A program made the translations under genes and the position numbers. Below, one piece after another: positions 26,115-35,066 of a DNA stretch of 64,000 nt (the stretch's first letter is position 1; the number at the start of each line of letters is the position of its first letter). The notes beneath the pieces were generated by a model that made no database searches, was not told the origin of the DNA, and saw only the letters and a list, made by a program, of their open reading frames with translations. The stretch comes from Gemmatimonadaceae bacterium (GTDB lineage: Bacteria > Gemmatimonadota > Gemmatimonadetes > Gemmatimonadales > Gemmatimonadaceae), in NCBI GenBank assembly GCA_035606695.1, contig DATNEW010000026.1, positions 372,001 to 436,000 of the forward strand, in the 5' to 3' direction.

Positions 26115-27533
26115 GTGAAGAAACAGACTCTTCGGGCGCTGATGGCGACTCTCGTCTTCACCGCCGCGTGTAATGAGGGACTGTCGGCGCCGAGCGTGGA
26201 CAACCTCGTCGCCGGCACCGCGCAGCCGATCCAGAATCTCGTCACGGGGATCATCGCCGACGATCGCGCGGTCGGCTCGACCTTCGTGTATCTGCTCTTT
26301 CCAGAGACGATGGCGCGCAACACGGTGCGCATCGATCCGAACGAGCCGCGCTTCATCAACGAGTTGATCAACGTGCCGATCGACAACTCGGATTTCATCG
26401 GTGCGGCCGGATGGACCGGCAACTATCAGATCGTGCGCACCGTGCAGCAACTCCTCGCGAGCCCGTCGTTCACCACGCTCAGCGCCGGCGATCAGTCGGC
26501 GACCGCGGGTTTCGTCCGCACGCTCGCCGCGCTCGAGTATCTCCGTGAAGTGCAGTTGCGTGATACGGTCGGCGAAGTGATCCAGGGACCGAATCCGTCG
26601 GTCAACGATCCGATTCGCACGAAGACGGCCGTGCTCGCGTACACCTCGGCGCTGCTCGACTCGGCCTTCGCGCAGCTCACGTCGGCCGGCGTCAGCGCGT
26701 CGTTCCCGTTCACGCTGCCGAGCGGCTACACGCAAAGCGGCGATTTCACGACGACGGCCACCTTCGCGCGATTCAACCGCGGTTTGAAAGGTGAAGTCGA
26801 AGTGATGCGTGGACTCGATCACCAGTCGCCGTGTACGACGTGTTTCGCGACGGCGATCACGGCGCTGAACACCGCGATCGGCAGCCTCGGTGCCGCGCCG
26901 TCGGCGACGCAGCTTCAGTTCGGCCCTTACTATCAGTACAACCCGAGCGCGCCGGAGTCCTTCACGAGCCCGCTCGTCGACAATCACATTTTCCTCACGA
27001 ACAATTTCGTGAGCTCGATTCAGGCCGGCGACAAGCGGGCAGCGAAGATCGTGACCGCGGCGACGCCGTCGTCGAGCGTGAGCGGTCTGCAGCTCACCTT
27101 CCGCGATCCGATCACCGATCCGACGATCGGCGCGAACCTGACACGCCCCATTGCGCTGCGTCGCGCCGCGGACTGGTACCTGTTCCGCGCGCAGGCTGAA
27201 GCGGAATCGGGAAATCTGGCCGCGGCGACGGCGGACGTGAACGCCGTGCACGTCGGCGAAGGTGGACTCGCGGCGTTACCGACCTTCGCGAGTGTCGCAG
27301 CCGCACGGCAGCAGATCCTGTACGAGATGCGGTACTCGTTGGTGTACGAAGGACCGTACTATCTAACGGCGCTCCGCGAGTACAGCGCGTTCAATCGTGC
27401 GTACGTGACGCAGCCGGGAATGCCGTCGGTCTCGTCCGACCCGACGCACAGCAATGACGCCTTGATCCGGGCGCTTCCAATTCCGTCCGGCGAAGCCGCT
27501 GCCCGCGGCGGCAACATCACCCCGCAACCCTGA
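26115..27533 (+). CDS. SusD/RagB-family outer-membrane lipoprotein
   Basis: 472 residues from a GTG preceded by GAGAGG. The signal MKKQTLRALMATLVFTAAC ends in a lipobox (TAAC), so the protein is a lipoprotein. The body is mostly helical with TPR-like pairs, and the C-terminal third has features usual for SusD: RRAADWYLFRAQAEAESGNLAAATADVNAV and, later, YEMRYSLVYEGPYYLTALREY. It should sit on the outside of the outer membrane as the lid of the SusC channel. It is co-transcribed with susC and followed by a strong hairpin terminator. Confidence 0.92.
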   Translation: MKKQTLRALMATLVFTAACNEGLSAPSVDNLVAGTAQPIQNLVTGIIADDRAVGSTFVYLLFPETMARNTVRIDPNEPRFINELINVPIDNSDFIGAAGWTGNYQIVRTVQQLLASPSFTTLSAGDQSATAGFVRTLAALEYLREVQLRDTVGEVIQGPNPSVNDPIRTKTAVLAYTSALLDSAFAQLTSAGVSASFPFTLPSGYTQSGDFTTTATFARFNRGLKGEVEVMRGLDHQSPCTTCFATAITALNTAIGSLGAAPSATQLQFGPYYQYNPSAPESFTSPLVDNHIFLTNNFVSSIQAGDKRAAKIVTAATPSSSVSGLQLTFRDPITDPTIGANLTRPIALRRAADWYLFRAQAEAESGNLAAATADVNAVHVGEGGLAALPTFASVAAARQQILYEMRYSLVYEGPYYLTALREYSAFNRAYVTQPGMPSVSSDPTHSNDALIRALPIPSGEAAARGGNITPQP

Positions 27534-27578
27534 AGAACGATCGGCACGATTCGCGCACGCGCGCGGTACTGTGGTGGC

Positions 27579-27614
27579 GGCTGGGCGGTTGAGCGATCGC
27601 TCAGCCGCCCAGCC
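27579..27614. terminator. 18-bp inverted repeat, terminator of the susC-susD operon
   Basis: The arms 27579-27596 and 27597-27614 pair over 18 positions with one G-T mismatch, centred on GAGCGATCGCTC. It lies 46 bases after the susD stop and 20 bases before the next gene. No long T-run follows, but a GC-rich stem of this size at this place fits a terminator. Confidence 0.7.
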
Positions 27615-27634
27615 CGTCTCGATCGGAGCGCTCG

Positions 27635-28051
27635 ATGACCGAACGAAGAGTCGCAGCTCGCGCGTCATTCGCTGCTTTATTCGCCGCGCTGTCGTGCGCC
27701 GTCGCGATGGCGTGCACGGGCCATCGCGGCGCCGGCGCCGTCGTCTCCGATCTGTCGACGATCTCGCGAACCGAGATCGACTCGTCGCACGCCATGAACG
27801 CGTTCGAGGTGATCTATAGGCTGCGGCCTATGTTCCTGGTGAGCCGGGGCAAAGTTGATCTTCAGCCGGGCTCGCCGAATGCGCTTCCGAACGTGTACCT
27901 CGATGACCAACTCTACGGCGACGCGACGGAGCTACGCAACATCTCCGCGATGACCGTCGAATCGATTCACTTCTACAATGCCTCGGAAGCGCAGTACAAA
28001 TACGGGAAGGGAAACGCGGCTGGTGCGATCAGCATTCGAACGCGCCATTGA
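27635..28051 (+). CDS. Small exported plug-domain-like protein without a barrel
   Basis: 138 residues. The N-terminus (about 1-27) is a signal sequence ending in a lipobox-like AMAC. The rest resembles the second half of a TonB-receptor plug: PNVYLDDQLYGDATELRNI, then VESIHFYNASEAQYKYGKGNAAGAISIRTRH, which matches the VESIEVLKG-A-x-YG-x-GA-GVI-I-T pattern. No beta-barrel follows. It lies behind the susCD terminator and is convergent with a second, larger plug-only protein. A role as an accessory envelope protein or a relic of a receptor are both possible. Confidence 0.65.
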   Translation: MTERRVAARASFAALFAALSCAVAMACTGHRGAGAVVSDLSTISRTEIDSSHAMNAFEVIYRLRPMFLVSRGKVDLQPGSPNALPNVYLDDQLYGDATELRNISAMTVESIHFYNASEAQYKYGKGNAAGAISIRTRH

Positions 28052-28105
28052 GTTTGCGTTGAGCTCGCGTTGGTCGGAGGTTGATCTCGCGCTGGGCAAC
28101 GCGGA

Positions 28106-28894
28106 TCACGGCATGCGCGTCCAGATGGCGATGGTACCGCACGACGACGTCCCGATGCGCGTACGATATTCCGGCGGCAGCGTTGCCGGCCCCGAATACA
28201 CCTCGATGGCCTCGACTTCACGCGGCGCGACGTCGTCGAGCTCGAAATCGGTGGCGCGCATGCCGTCGACCCAGTACTGCACCGGACAATCACCGAACGC
28301 ACCCAGATTCGAGCGCGCCATGCGCACGGTCGGTGGGCCCACTGGTTTCGCCGAGAGCTGAAGGCCCGGAATGGAGCGAAGCATGTCGCTCAACTGTCTG
28401 GGATTCGCCTTCTCGATGTCTTCGCGCGTGAAGAAGTGGCCGCCTCCCTGCGACGCCCGATGATCGTTGAACTTCTTCAGCCACGTGTTCGTCGCGTTCG
28501 ACTCCACCGCGGGCAACTCGACGGCTGCATCGACAAGTGTGAAATCGACATCGAGCGCCTCGCCGGGCCGGAGGTTGAGCGTGACGCGGCCCGGTTCGTA
28601 GCCAATTCGATGGACAGTGAATTCGGTCGCCGCCGGTGTCAGACCATGAACGACGAAATGTCCCACGCTGTCGGAAATGGCGACAAGAGCACCGGACGCG
28701 ATCGTCACGCGAGCGCCGCGGACCGGCGCGCCGGCGCGATCGCGGAACGTGCCGGTGAGCGTCGCCGCCACCGCCGAGTCGCGTGGCACCTGGGCGGCCG
28801 CGCGCGCAGCGTCGCACAAGGATGCAATGCTGAACGCGACTGCCACGGTCGGTCTCAGCCAGGAGTGCACGAACGGCCTCCATAACGCGGACAT
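28106..28894 (-). CDS. CarboxypepD_reg-like plus TonB plug-domain protein without a barrel
   Basis: 262 residues from the ATG at 28894 (a GTG two codons upstream is possible). After a signal peptide (about 1-35, ending AAAQ) comes a carboxypeptidase-regulatory-like beta domain (LTGTFRDRAGAPVRGARVTI to about 125), then a plug domain with FFTREDIEKANPRQLSDMLRSIPGLQ and the C-terminal VEAIEVYSGPATLPPEYR. It stops where the barrel of a TonB receptor would begin. This architecture recurs as a stand-alone protein in related bacteria, so it need not be a fragment. Convergent with the smaller plug-like gene. Confidence 0.75.
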   Translation of the reverse strand: MSALWRPFVHSWLRPTVAVAFSIASLCDAARAAAQVPRDSAVAATLTGTFRDRAGAPVRGARVTIASGALVAISDSVGHFVVHGLTPAATEFTVHRIGYEPGRVTLNLRPGEALDVDFTLVDAAVELPAVESNATNTWLKKFNDHRASQGGGHFFTREDIEKANPRQLSDMLRSIPGLQLSAKPVGPPTVRMARSNLGAFGDCPVQYWVDGMRATDFELDDVAPREVEAIEVYSGPATLPPEYRTRIGTSSCGTIAIWTRMP

Positions 28895-28979
28895 CTTCAC
28901 GCCGAAGTCTATGTCGCCCTCGAGGTTTCGCCAGACCTCGGTCGGGCCCGATTCGGTGCACCGCGATAGGTTTTCATGT

Positions 28980-29492
28980 ATGCGAAAGAAATCATCCTCG
29001 CGCCGCCGGGGTGCGCGCGGCGGTCGCGGCGGTAAGGGTCGCGGTGCGGCGGCCAAAAGCGAACGGGCTCACGAGCTGACCTCGCACCCAACGACGCGCG
29101 GCGCGCAAGCCGACACGCGCGCGTGGCTGCTCCGGCATTACGGCCCAACGTGCGCGTACTGCGCGACGAAGGTGCCCGCGCGCGCGATCACGCTCGATCA
29201 CGTCGCCCCGCGACGCGGGAAGACGGCGTACGATCGCCGCGACAACCTCGTCCTTGCCTGCCGCGACTGCAACGCGAAGAAACGCGATCAGCCTCCGCTC
29301 GCCTTTCTGCTGGCGGTGAAGAGCCGCGCCGTGAATCTGCTCGAGTACGGCGCCCACTTGAGCGCGGGGCTCATCGACATGGCTCGGCAGCTCGTTCCAA
29401 CTGATGATGCCACCACCGCGCCGGCGACACAGCGAGTGCGCTGGAACGCGTCTGATGAGGACGATGGCCCGTCGCCCTACCGCGACGGCTAA
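28980..29492 (+). CDS. HNH endonuclease-domain protein
   Basis: 170 residues from the ATG at 28980; the frame extends upstream but that part overlaps the divergent gene. The N-terminus is strongly basic (Arg/Lys/Gly). The HNH core is at about 50-100: CAYC, then LDHVAPRRGK with the catalytic His, RDNLVLACRDCNAKKRD with the Asn and the second Cys pair, giving a zinc-stabilised beta-beta-alpha-metal fold. Such small HNH proteins can be stand-alone nucleases; no phage or restriction partner is visible here. The family is clear, the role is not. Confidence 0.88.
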   Translation: MRKKSSSRRRGARGGRGGKGRGAAAKSERAHELTSHPTTRGAQADTRAWLLRHYGPTCAYCATKVPARAITLDHVAPRRGKTAYDRRDNLVLACRDCNAKKRDQPPLAFLLAVKSRAVNLLEYGAHLSAGLIDMARQLVPTDDATTAPATQRVRWNASDEDDGPSPYRDG

Positions 29493-29501
29493 GGCGGCCC
29501 A

Positions 29502-30740
29502 CTAGTGCGTTTTGGACAGCCGCGACTCCCACGGGACGAGCGGCGCGTCCAGAATCGCCTCCTGCACGGCATCCGACACCGCGCGGCGAATCGCGAGATG
29601 CGCCTCGCTCGCGCCGCGTGAATTGATTCGGTTCATCAACAACACGACGAACACGCCGCGCTCGGGATCGAGCCACAGCGACGCGCCGGTGAAGCCGGTA
29701 TGCCCGAAGCTCCGCGTCGAGAAGTAACGACCTGAGCTCGCGCCCGGCGCCGGCGTGTCCCATCCCAACGCGCGACTCGATGTCTCGGACTGACGCGCCG
29801 TCCAGTGCGCGACCGTTTCGGCGCGCAGGAACATCCTGCCGTGCGACAGCCCGCCGTCGAGCAGCATCTGCGCGAACACCGCGAGATCGCGCGCCGACGT
29901 GAACAACCCCGCATGTCCGGCCACGCCGCCCAGGGCCCACGCGTTCTGATCGTCGACGGTGCCGCGCAGCAGGCCTCCGCGCGCGGGATCGTTTTCCGTC
30001 GCCACGATGCGCCGGCGCAACTGCGCGTCGGCGATGTTCGGCGTGTAGCGCGTATCGGTCATCGCGAGCGGCCGGAAGATGTGTTGCTCGGCGAACGAAT
30101 CGAGCGGTTGCTTCGTGATGCGCTCGATCACGGCCTGCAACACGACCATGTCCCAGTCGCTGTACGTCTCGCCTTTGCCGGGCTTGTACGCGAGCGGCCG
30201 GCGGTTGATCTCCTTCAGATATGCCGCGCGCCCGCGAAATTTTCGGTAGAGCGGGGCGCCCGCTTCGAATCCCGCCGAGTGGGTGAGAAGCATGCGTGAC
30301 GTGATGGCGGCCTTGGGGCGCGCCTTGATCTCGGGCACGTACAATCGCACGGGGCGATCGAGATCGAGCTTTCCCTGTTCGACGAGCAGCATCGCGGCGG
30401 TCGTCGTCGCGACGACTTTCGTGAGCGAGGCGACGTCGAACAGCGAGGAGTCCGTGACGGCATCGGCGCCCGCTGCCCAATCAGTCGTGCCGTAGCCGCG
30501 CAGATGGATGAGCCGGCCGTATCGCGCGACGGCGATCGCCACGCCCGACGCGACGCCGCGATGAATGGCGCTCGCCGCGATCGAGTCGAGGGTCGGTCCG
30601 AGTCGTCCATCGACGCCGGCGACGGTGGGGTGCGTCGTCGTGAGCGTGTCCGCGACGGGGAGGCGCTTGGGGCGATTGCAACTCGCGAGGCTCATCACGA
30701 GCGCGAGCGCACTGACCGCATTAACAACGAATGGCCGCAT
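29502..30740 (-). CDS. Serine beta-lactamase-like (class C/penicillin-binding) lipoprotein hydrolase
   Basis: 412 residues from the ATG at 30740. The signal ends in lipobox LASC with Cys21 as lipid anchor. The beta-lactamase/transpeptidase fold is shown by S105-L-T-K108 (SxxK nucleophile), Y193-S-D as the YxN-type motif and HTG in GHTGFTGA as the KTG equivalent. These proteins act in the periplasm as esterases, D-aminopeptidases or peptidoglycan hydrolases; true cephalosporinase activity cannot be claimed. The YSD and HTG variants are common in the esterase/EstB branch. No neighbour suggests a substrate. Confidence 0.9.
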   Translation of the reverse strand: MRPFVVNAVSALALVMSLASCNRPKRLPVADTLTTTHPTVAGVDGRLGPTLDSIAASAIHRGVASGVAIAVARYGRLIHLRGYGTTDWAAGADAVTDSSLFDVASLTKVVATTTAAMLLVEQGKLDLDRPVRLYVPEIKARPKAAITSRMLLTHSAGFEAGAPLYRKFRGRAAYLKEINRRPLAYKPGKGETYSDWDMVVLQAVIERITKQPLDSFAEQHIFRPLAMTDTRYTPNIADAQLRRRIVATENDPARGGLLRGTVDDQNAWALGGVAGHAGLFTSARDLAVFAQMLLDGGLSHGRMFLRAETVAHWTARQSETSSRALGWDTPAPGASSGRYFSTRSFGHTGFTGASLWLDPERGVFVVLLMNRINSRGASEAHLAIRRAVSDAVQEAILDAPLVPWESRLSKTH

Positions 30741-31104
30741 GCTTTGAAAGTAGACGCCCTTCGCGCGCAAGCAGCCTCGCGATGAATTTGCGGATTCTTC
30801 TCTTGCGAAACGCGCTTCGCGCACCGCAACGCGGAACGAAACGCCCCCTGCCGCCGCGGTGACAACAACCTCGGACATCGTGGTGCGACGTGCGCAACGT
30901 GAGCGCAACGTGAGCGCACTCGCTCGCTGACGCTCCACTAACGGTCGCTGCTTACTTGCCTGCCGGCATCCCGGGCACGCACATGACCCGCCTAACGCGT
31001 CGTCTGCATGATCGCCGGATCCAACCGGCTCGTCCCGTTCGCGCTGTCCGGGGCCGGTGTCTCTCCTGTTGAGACAACCTACCTCTTCAGTTCAGTCCAC
31101 TCAT
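30741..31104. other. Divergent intergenic region before the sigma/T2SS operon
   Basis: 364 bases without a supported gene. It contains a short direct repeat (gcgcaacgtga twice, 30892-30913) and should hold the promoter of the sigma factor/type II secretion operon. I see no consensus -35/-10 pair and no -24/-12 (TGGCAC-N5-TTGC) site. Confidence 0.45.
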
Positions 31105-31227
31105 ATGCGAACGCTCACAACCGTATTCGCGGCTCTCATCGCTGCGAGCTGGGCCACGCCTTGTACGCGTCCGGTCTTGCCGCCGGTGCCGTCCATCGGT
31201 GTGTTCACGTTCATCCGGGCGTGCTGA
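31105..31227 (+). CDS. Putative 40-residue signal-like peptide upstream of the sigma factor
   Basis: An ATG at 31105 opens 40 codons whose first 20 (MRTLTTVFAALIAASWATPC) read like a signal or membrane sequence. The stop TGA is one base before the sigma-factor ATG (TGA-G-ATG), a spacing that suggests translational coupling. There is no obvious ribosome site. It could be a leader peptide, a small membrane protein or chance. Confidence 0.35.
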   Translation: MRTLTTVFAALIAASWATPCTRPVLPPVPSIGVFTFIRAC

Positions 31228-31228
31228 G

Positions 31229-31933
31229 ATGACACAGTCCGTCATGTTGTCCGACGACGCCTTGCTGACCGGACTGACAGACGGCGCCGACCGCGCCGTC
31301 GCCGTGTTCGACGCGCGCTATCGCCCCATCCTCGAGGCGTACGCGCGTCGCGTACGCATTCCGCCGTCCGAAGTCGGTGTCTACGTCAGCGAGGTGCTCG
31401 GTGACGAAGCCATTCGCCTCGCGCAACCATCGGCGCCGAAGCCGGCGAGCGTCGAAGCCTATCTCATTCGCGTGCTCCGCAATCGCTACTTGAACTCGCG
31501 CCGCTCGGCGGAGCGCCGGCGGCGCAATCAGGAAGCCGCGGCGGACGACACGACGGGCGAGTGGGTCGTGACTTCGCTCTGCTCCGAGGAATCACTGCGC
31601 GCCAGCGCTGGACCCGACGCTGGCTCCGCTTCCGTCGGTCGCGTGCTCGGCCAGCTCGCCGAGGAACTGGTCGCTCGGGTCAGCGACGAGGAATACTCGA
31701 TTCTGATGTGGATCGGCCAGGGCGCGTCACACCGTGAGATCGCAGGTTGGGTCGGTTCGTCGTACGACGCCACGTCCAAGCGCATCTGGCGCCTGTGCCG
31801 CAGGCTGCGTGACCATGCATCGCGACAAGCCGAAACGTTGCCCGATGCGGATCGGACCGAGGTCGAGCGGTTCATTCGTCGCGCTGCCGCACCCGTCTTG
31901 GAGCGCGTACTCACGCGTGCCGTGCCGGCATGA
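31229..31933 (+). CDS. ECF-like RNA polymerase sigma factor
   Basis: 234 residues from the ATG at 31229. Region 2 is recognisable at about 25-100 (FDARYRPILEAYARRVRIPPSEVGVYVSEVLGDEAIRL, then AYLIRVLRNRYLNSRRSAERRRR). Region 4 with its helix-turn-helix is at about 155-195 (YSILMWIGQGASHREIAGWVGSSYDATSKRIWRLCRRLR). A C-terminal extension of about 35 residues follows. The gene overlaps gspE by four bases (ATGA) and so is the first gene of the type II secretion operon, suggesting that it drives that operon or its cargo. No anti-sigma factor is adjacent, unless the tiny upstream peptide is involved. Confidence 0.8.
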   Translation: MTQSVMLSDDALLTGLTDGADRAVAVFDARYRPILEAYARRVRIPPSEVGVYVSEVLGDEAIRLAQPSAPKPASVEAYLIRVLRNRYLNSRRSAERRRRNQEAAADDTTGEWVVTSLCSEESLRASAGPDAGSASVGRVLGQLAEELVARVSDEEYSILMWIGQGASHREIAGWVGSSYDATSKRIWRLCRRLRDHASRQAETLPDADRTEVERFIRRAAAPVLERVLTRAVPA

Positions 31934-33408
31934 CCGCACCGACAGAAGCACTCATCGAGCTGGCCGCCGGCGTCTCGCGCGAGTACCTGCTGCACCATCG
32001 CGTCTGCCCGAAGGGACTGTCGTCGAGCGGTGAGCTCGTCCTCGCCGCGACGAAGGATGTGCTGCGCACCGGCGTCGACGAGCTGGCGGCGGCGTATCGC
32101 CGCGACGTCGTCGTGGAGTCGGTCGAGCAGGATGAATTGGAGCGATTGGTCGAGCGACTGACGACGCGTGCCGAGCGAACGATCGAGCTCGCGCGCGCCG
32201 AGGCCGGCGAGTCGAGCGACGATCTCGCCACCGACGTGCGCGATCTCGCCAATCAACCGCCGGTCATTCGATACGTGAATCTCCTCGTGCGCGATGCGTA
32301 CGACGCCGCGGCCAGCGACATCCATCTCGAAGCGACTCGGACCGGACTCGGCGCACGCTTCCGCGTCGACGGCGTGCTCGTGCCCGCGCCCGAACCGCCG
32401 AGTCATCTGCATCACGCGGTGGTGTCGCGGATCAAGCTGCTGGCGGAATTGGATATCGCCGAGCGGCGTCGCCCGCAGGACGGACGCATTCGCGTACGCC
32501 TCGAGGCGCGCGAGCTCGATCTCCGCGTCTCGACGATTCCCACGATGTACGGCGAGAGCGTGGTGCTGCGTCTGCTCGATCACGGTGGGCGGCCGGTGAC
32601 GCTCGACGAACTTGGCATGTCCGCGCCGGTGCTCAAGGACATGGCGCTCCTCTCGGCGCGGCCGCATGGCATGCTGCTCGTCACCGGACCGACAGGCAGC
32701 GGAAAGACGACGACGCTGTACGGCGCGCTTCAGCGCCGCAACTCGCGCGTCGAGAAGATCATCACGGTCGAAGATCCGATCGAGTATCAACTCCCCGGCA
32801 TCACGCAGATGCCGGTGCATCGCCAGGCAGGCGTGACGTTCGGCGCCGCGTTGCGCGCCATTCTTCGCCAGGACCCCGACGTCGTGATGATCGGCGAGAT
32901 GCGCGATCAGGAGACCGCCGAGATCTCGGTGCAGGCGGCGATGACGGGGCACCTGGTCTTCAGCACGCTGCACACGAACGATGCCGTGTCGGCGATTCCG
33001 CGTCTGCTCGATCTCGGCATTCCGGACTATCTCGTCGCGGCGACGCTCGAGGGAATTCTCGCGCAGCGGCTCGTGCGGCGCATCTGCGACGACTGCCGCG
33101 AGTCGTATGAGCCGAGTCCGGAGACGGTCGCGGCGGTTGCGGGGCGGCCGGTGGGACATGTGAAACTGGTGCGCGGCGCCGGTTGTCCGGCGTGCCGGGG
33201 CACTGGGTATCGCGGGCGTTTGGGAATCTTCGAGATGCTGAGCGTCACTGACGACGTGCGCGATGCGATCGCCGCGCGTGCGTCGCGCGCACAGCTTCGC
33301 CTGCTCGCGACGCACGCCGGACTCATTCCGCTGCGCACGGACGGTTGGCACAAAGTGGAGTCGGGACTCACTACAGTGGAGGAGGTGGCACGTGTCGTAC
33401 AGGATTAG
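31930..33408 (+). CDS. gspE: Type II secretion ATPase GspE
   Basis: 492 residues. It has an N-terminal GspE/MshEN-type region, then the ATPase core: Walker A GPTGSGKT at 253-260, the Asp box ITVEDPIEY, Walker B region DPDVVMIGEMRD and the His box TGHLVFSTLHTNDA. A tetracysteine zinc motif follows (ICDDC and GCPAC, about 395-425), typical of GspE rather than PilT. It powers pseudopilus assembly at the inner membrane. Its ATG overlaps the sigma-factor stop, and gspG starts 17 bases before its own stop. PilB of type IV pili is similar, but the GspG-K and GspD genes that follow point to secretion. Confidence 0.93.
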   Translation: MTAPTEALIELAAGVSREYLLHHRVCPKGLSSSGELVLAATKDVLRTGVDELAAAYRRDVVVESVEQDELERLVERLTTRAERTIELARAEAGESSDDLATDVRDLANQPPVIRYVNLLVRDAYDAAASDIHLEATRTGLGARFRVDGVLVPAPEPPSHLHHAVVSRIKLLAELDIAERRRPQDGRIRVRLEARELDLRVSTIPTMYGESVVLRLLDHGGRPVTLDELGMSAPVLKDMALLSARPHGMLLVTGPTGSGKTTTLYGALQRRNSRVEKIITVEDPIEYQLPGITQMPVHRQAGVTFGAALRAILRQDPDVVMIGEMRDQETAEISVQAAMTGHLVFSTLHTNDAVSAIPRLLDLGIPDYLVAATLEGILAQRLVRRICDDCRESYEPSPETVAAVAGRPVGHVKLVRGAGCPACRGTGYRGRLGIFEMLSVTDDVRDAIAARASRAQLRLLATHAGLIPLRTDGWHKVESGLTTVEEVARVVQD

Positions 33409-33871
33409 TTCACGACGGTCCTTCGCCGCGCGTGGAGCTCGACGCGGGTTCACGCTCATCGAGCTGCTCGTGACGATCGCGATCATCGCGACGCTCGCGG
33501 CCATCGTCGCGCCCTCGTTGTTCGGCAACATCGGCGACGCGCGGCACAACACGGCGAAGGATCAGGTTCAAATTCTCTCATTGGCGCTCGACGCGTATCG
33601 TCTCGACAATGAAGCCTTTCCTACGTCCGAGCAGGGGCTCGAAGCCTTGCGCACGATTCCCGTGTCGGGCGACGCGCCTGCTAACTGGAAGGGGCCGTAT
33701 CTGCGGCAACTCGTACCGATCGATCCGTGGGGCCGGCCGTACGTGTACGTCTCGCCCGGCGTCGCGAACCCGAACAGCTACGACCTCTACACGCTCGGCA
33801 AGGATGGCCAGCCCGGCGGCGACGGTGAGAACGCGGACGTGACGTCGTGGAATGGCCCCGTGCAGCGATAG
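33392..33871 (+). CDS. gspG: Major pseudopilin GspG
   Basis: 159 residues from the GTG at 33392, chosen for GGAGGAGGT five bases upstream. The prepilin peptidase site is RRG then FTLIELLVTIAIIATLAAIV, with Glu at +5. The C-terminal half (RLDNEAFPTSEQGLEAL, WGRPYVYVSPG, DLYTLGKDGQPGGDGENADV) is the usual GspG globular domain with its calcium-binding loop. It forms the shaft of the periplasmic pseudopilus. No prepilin peptidase (GspO) gene is in the window, so cleavage must rely on an enzyme encoded elsewhere. Confidence 0.94.
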   Translation: MSYRISSRRSFAARGARRGFTLIELLVTIAIIATLAAIVAPSLFGNIGDARHNTAKDQVQILSLALDAYRLDNEAFPTSEQGLEALRTIPVSGDAPANWKGPYLRQLVPIDPWGRPYVYVSPGVANPNSYDLYTLGKDGQPGGDGENADVTSWNGPVQR

Positions 33872-33875
33872 CCGC

Positions 33876-35066
33876 ATGCCGGAGATCTTTGCGTATCGCG
33901 CCGCGGCGTCGGACGGCCGCGTCACCGACGGAACGCTCGATGCCGAGTCGATCGAGGAGGCGCGCGCGTCGATTCGCTCGATTGGGCTGTATCCACTCGA
34001 GATCGAGTCGCGTGGATCGCGGCGTGCGCAGCGCACGGCGATCAGCGCCGCCGATCTCGCACTCGGCTTACGCGTGCTCGCGGATCTGCTCGATTCCGGG
34101 CTGCCGGTGTCGCGTGCGCTGCATGCGCTCGAGGACCTCGCGCCCAAGGGTTGGCAGCGCGCGCTGCCGCAGATTCGGCAATCGGTGCGAGAAGGACAGA
34201 GTCTCGCGTTCGCACTCGGCAACGCGCCGATCGAGATTCCCGCGCTCGTGATCGGAATCGCGCAAGCGGGTGAGGCGGGGGCGGGAATTGGCTCGGCGAT
34301 TCGTCGTGCGGCCGAGTTGACGGAGAGTATTGCGGAAACACGTTCCGCTGTGAAAGCGGCGCTCGCGTATCCCGCCGTCGTCGCAGTCGCCGGCGTCGGT
34401 GCGATCACGGTGTTGATCACCGTTGTGCTTCCACGATTCGCGAAGATTCTCGCTGACCTCGGTCAAGCGCTGCCGATGTCGACCCGCATTGTGTTGGCCA
34501 TAGCCAATCACGCACGAGTGTTGATGGTGCCGGTCGTCGTCGTGGTCGTGATCGGCGGCATTTCGTGGCGCACCTGGGTCTCGACGGACAGCGGGCGCCG
34601 CGGGTGGCATCGGCTGCTCCTGTCGATTCCGCTGGTTGGATCGATTCGGCGAGCGTCCGCCGTCGCGCGCATGGCGCACGCGCTCGGTGCTCTGCTCGAG
34701 AGCGGCGTCACGCTCAACGTCGCGCTGCCGTTCGCGGCGCGCGCGACCGCGGATGCGGAGCTCGAGCATCGAATCATGGCGGTGCGCGGGCTCGTGACGT
34801 CCGGGCACACGTTGTCGCACGCGCTCGATGCGGAGAGCGCTTCCACGGCGACGGCGGTTCGGCTCGTGCGCGCCGGTGAGGAGTCGGGAAGACTTGCTTC
34901 GATGCTCGGGCATGCGGCGCGCATCGAGCAGCAGCGCGCGGATCGCGTCGTGAAGGCCAGCGTGCGAATGCTCGAACCAGCGTTGTTGCTCGTGTTCGCG
35001 TCCGTCGTGGCGCTCGTTGCCGCCGCGCTACTCCAGGCGATCTATAGCGTGCGGCCCACCGCATGA
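33876..35066 (+). CDS. gspF: Type II secretion inner-membrane protein GspF
   Basis: 396 residues from the ATG four bases after the gspG stop. It has two GspF/PilC cytoplasmic helical domains (about 60-180 and 265-385), each followed by membrane helices; AGEAGAGIGSAIRRAAEL and RAGEESGRLASMLGHAARI are the paired domain signatures. The first membrane helix pair is around 165-235, and a last one (LLLVFASVVALVAAALLQAIYSV) ends the protein. It is the platform protein that couples the ATPase to pseudopilin assembly. Confidence 0.93.
   Translation: MPEIFAYRAAASDGRVTDGTLDAESIEEARASIRSIGLYPLEIESRGSRRAQRTAISAADLALGLRVLADLLDSGLPVSRALHALEDLAPKGWQRALPQIRQSVREGQSLAFALGNAPIEIPALVIGIAQAGEAGAGIGSAIRRAAELTESIAETRSAVKAALAYPAVVAVAGVGAITVLITVVLPRFAKILADLGQALPMSTRIVLAIANHARVLMVPVVVVVVIGGISWRTWVSTDSGRRGWHRLLLSIPLVGSIRRASAVARMAHALGALLESGVTLNVALPFAARATADAELEHRIMAVRGLVTSGHTLSHALDAESASTATAVRLVRAGEESGRLASMLGHAARIEQQRADRVVKASVRMLEPALLLVFASVVALVAAALLQAIYSVRPTA

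Noticed and set aside
27579-27614. Long palindrome after susD considered as an operator
   Set aside because: Position after the operon end and GC-rich stem fit a terminator better; it is just upstream of another gene, so a dual role cannot be excluded.
30741-31228. Search for tRNA, rRNA, riboswitch or mobile-element ends here and in other long gaps
   Set aside because: No cloverleaf, conserved rRNA segment, transposase or terminal repeats could be recognised.
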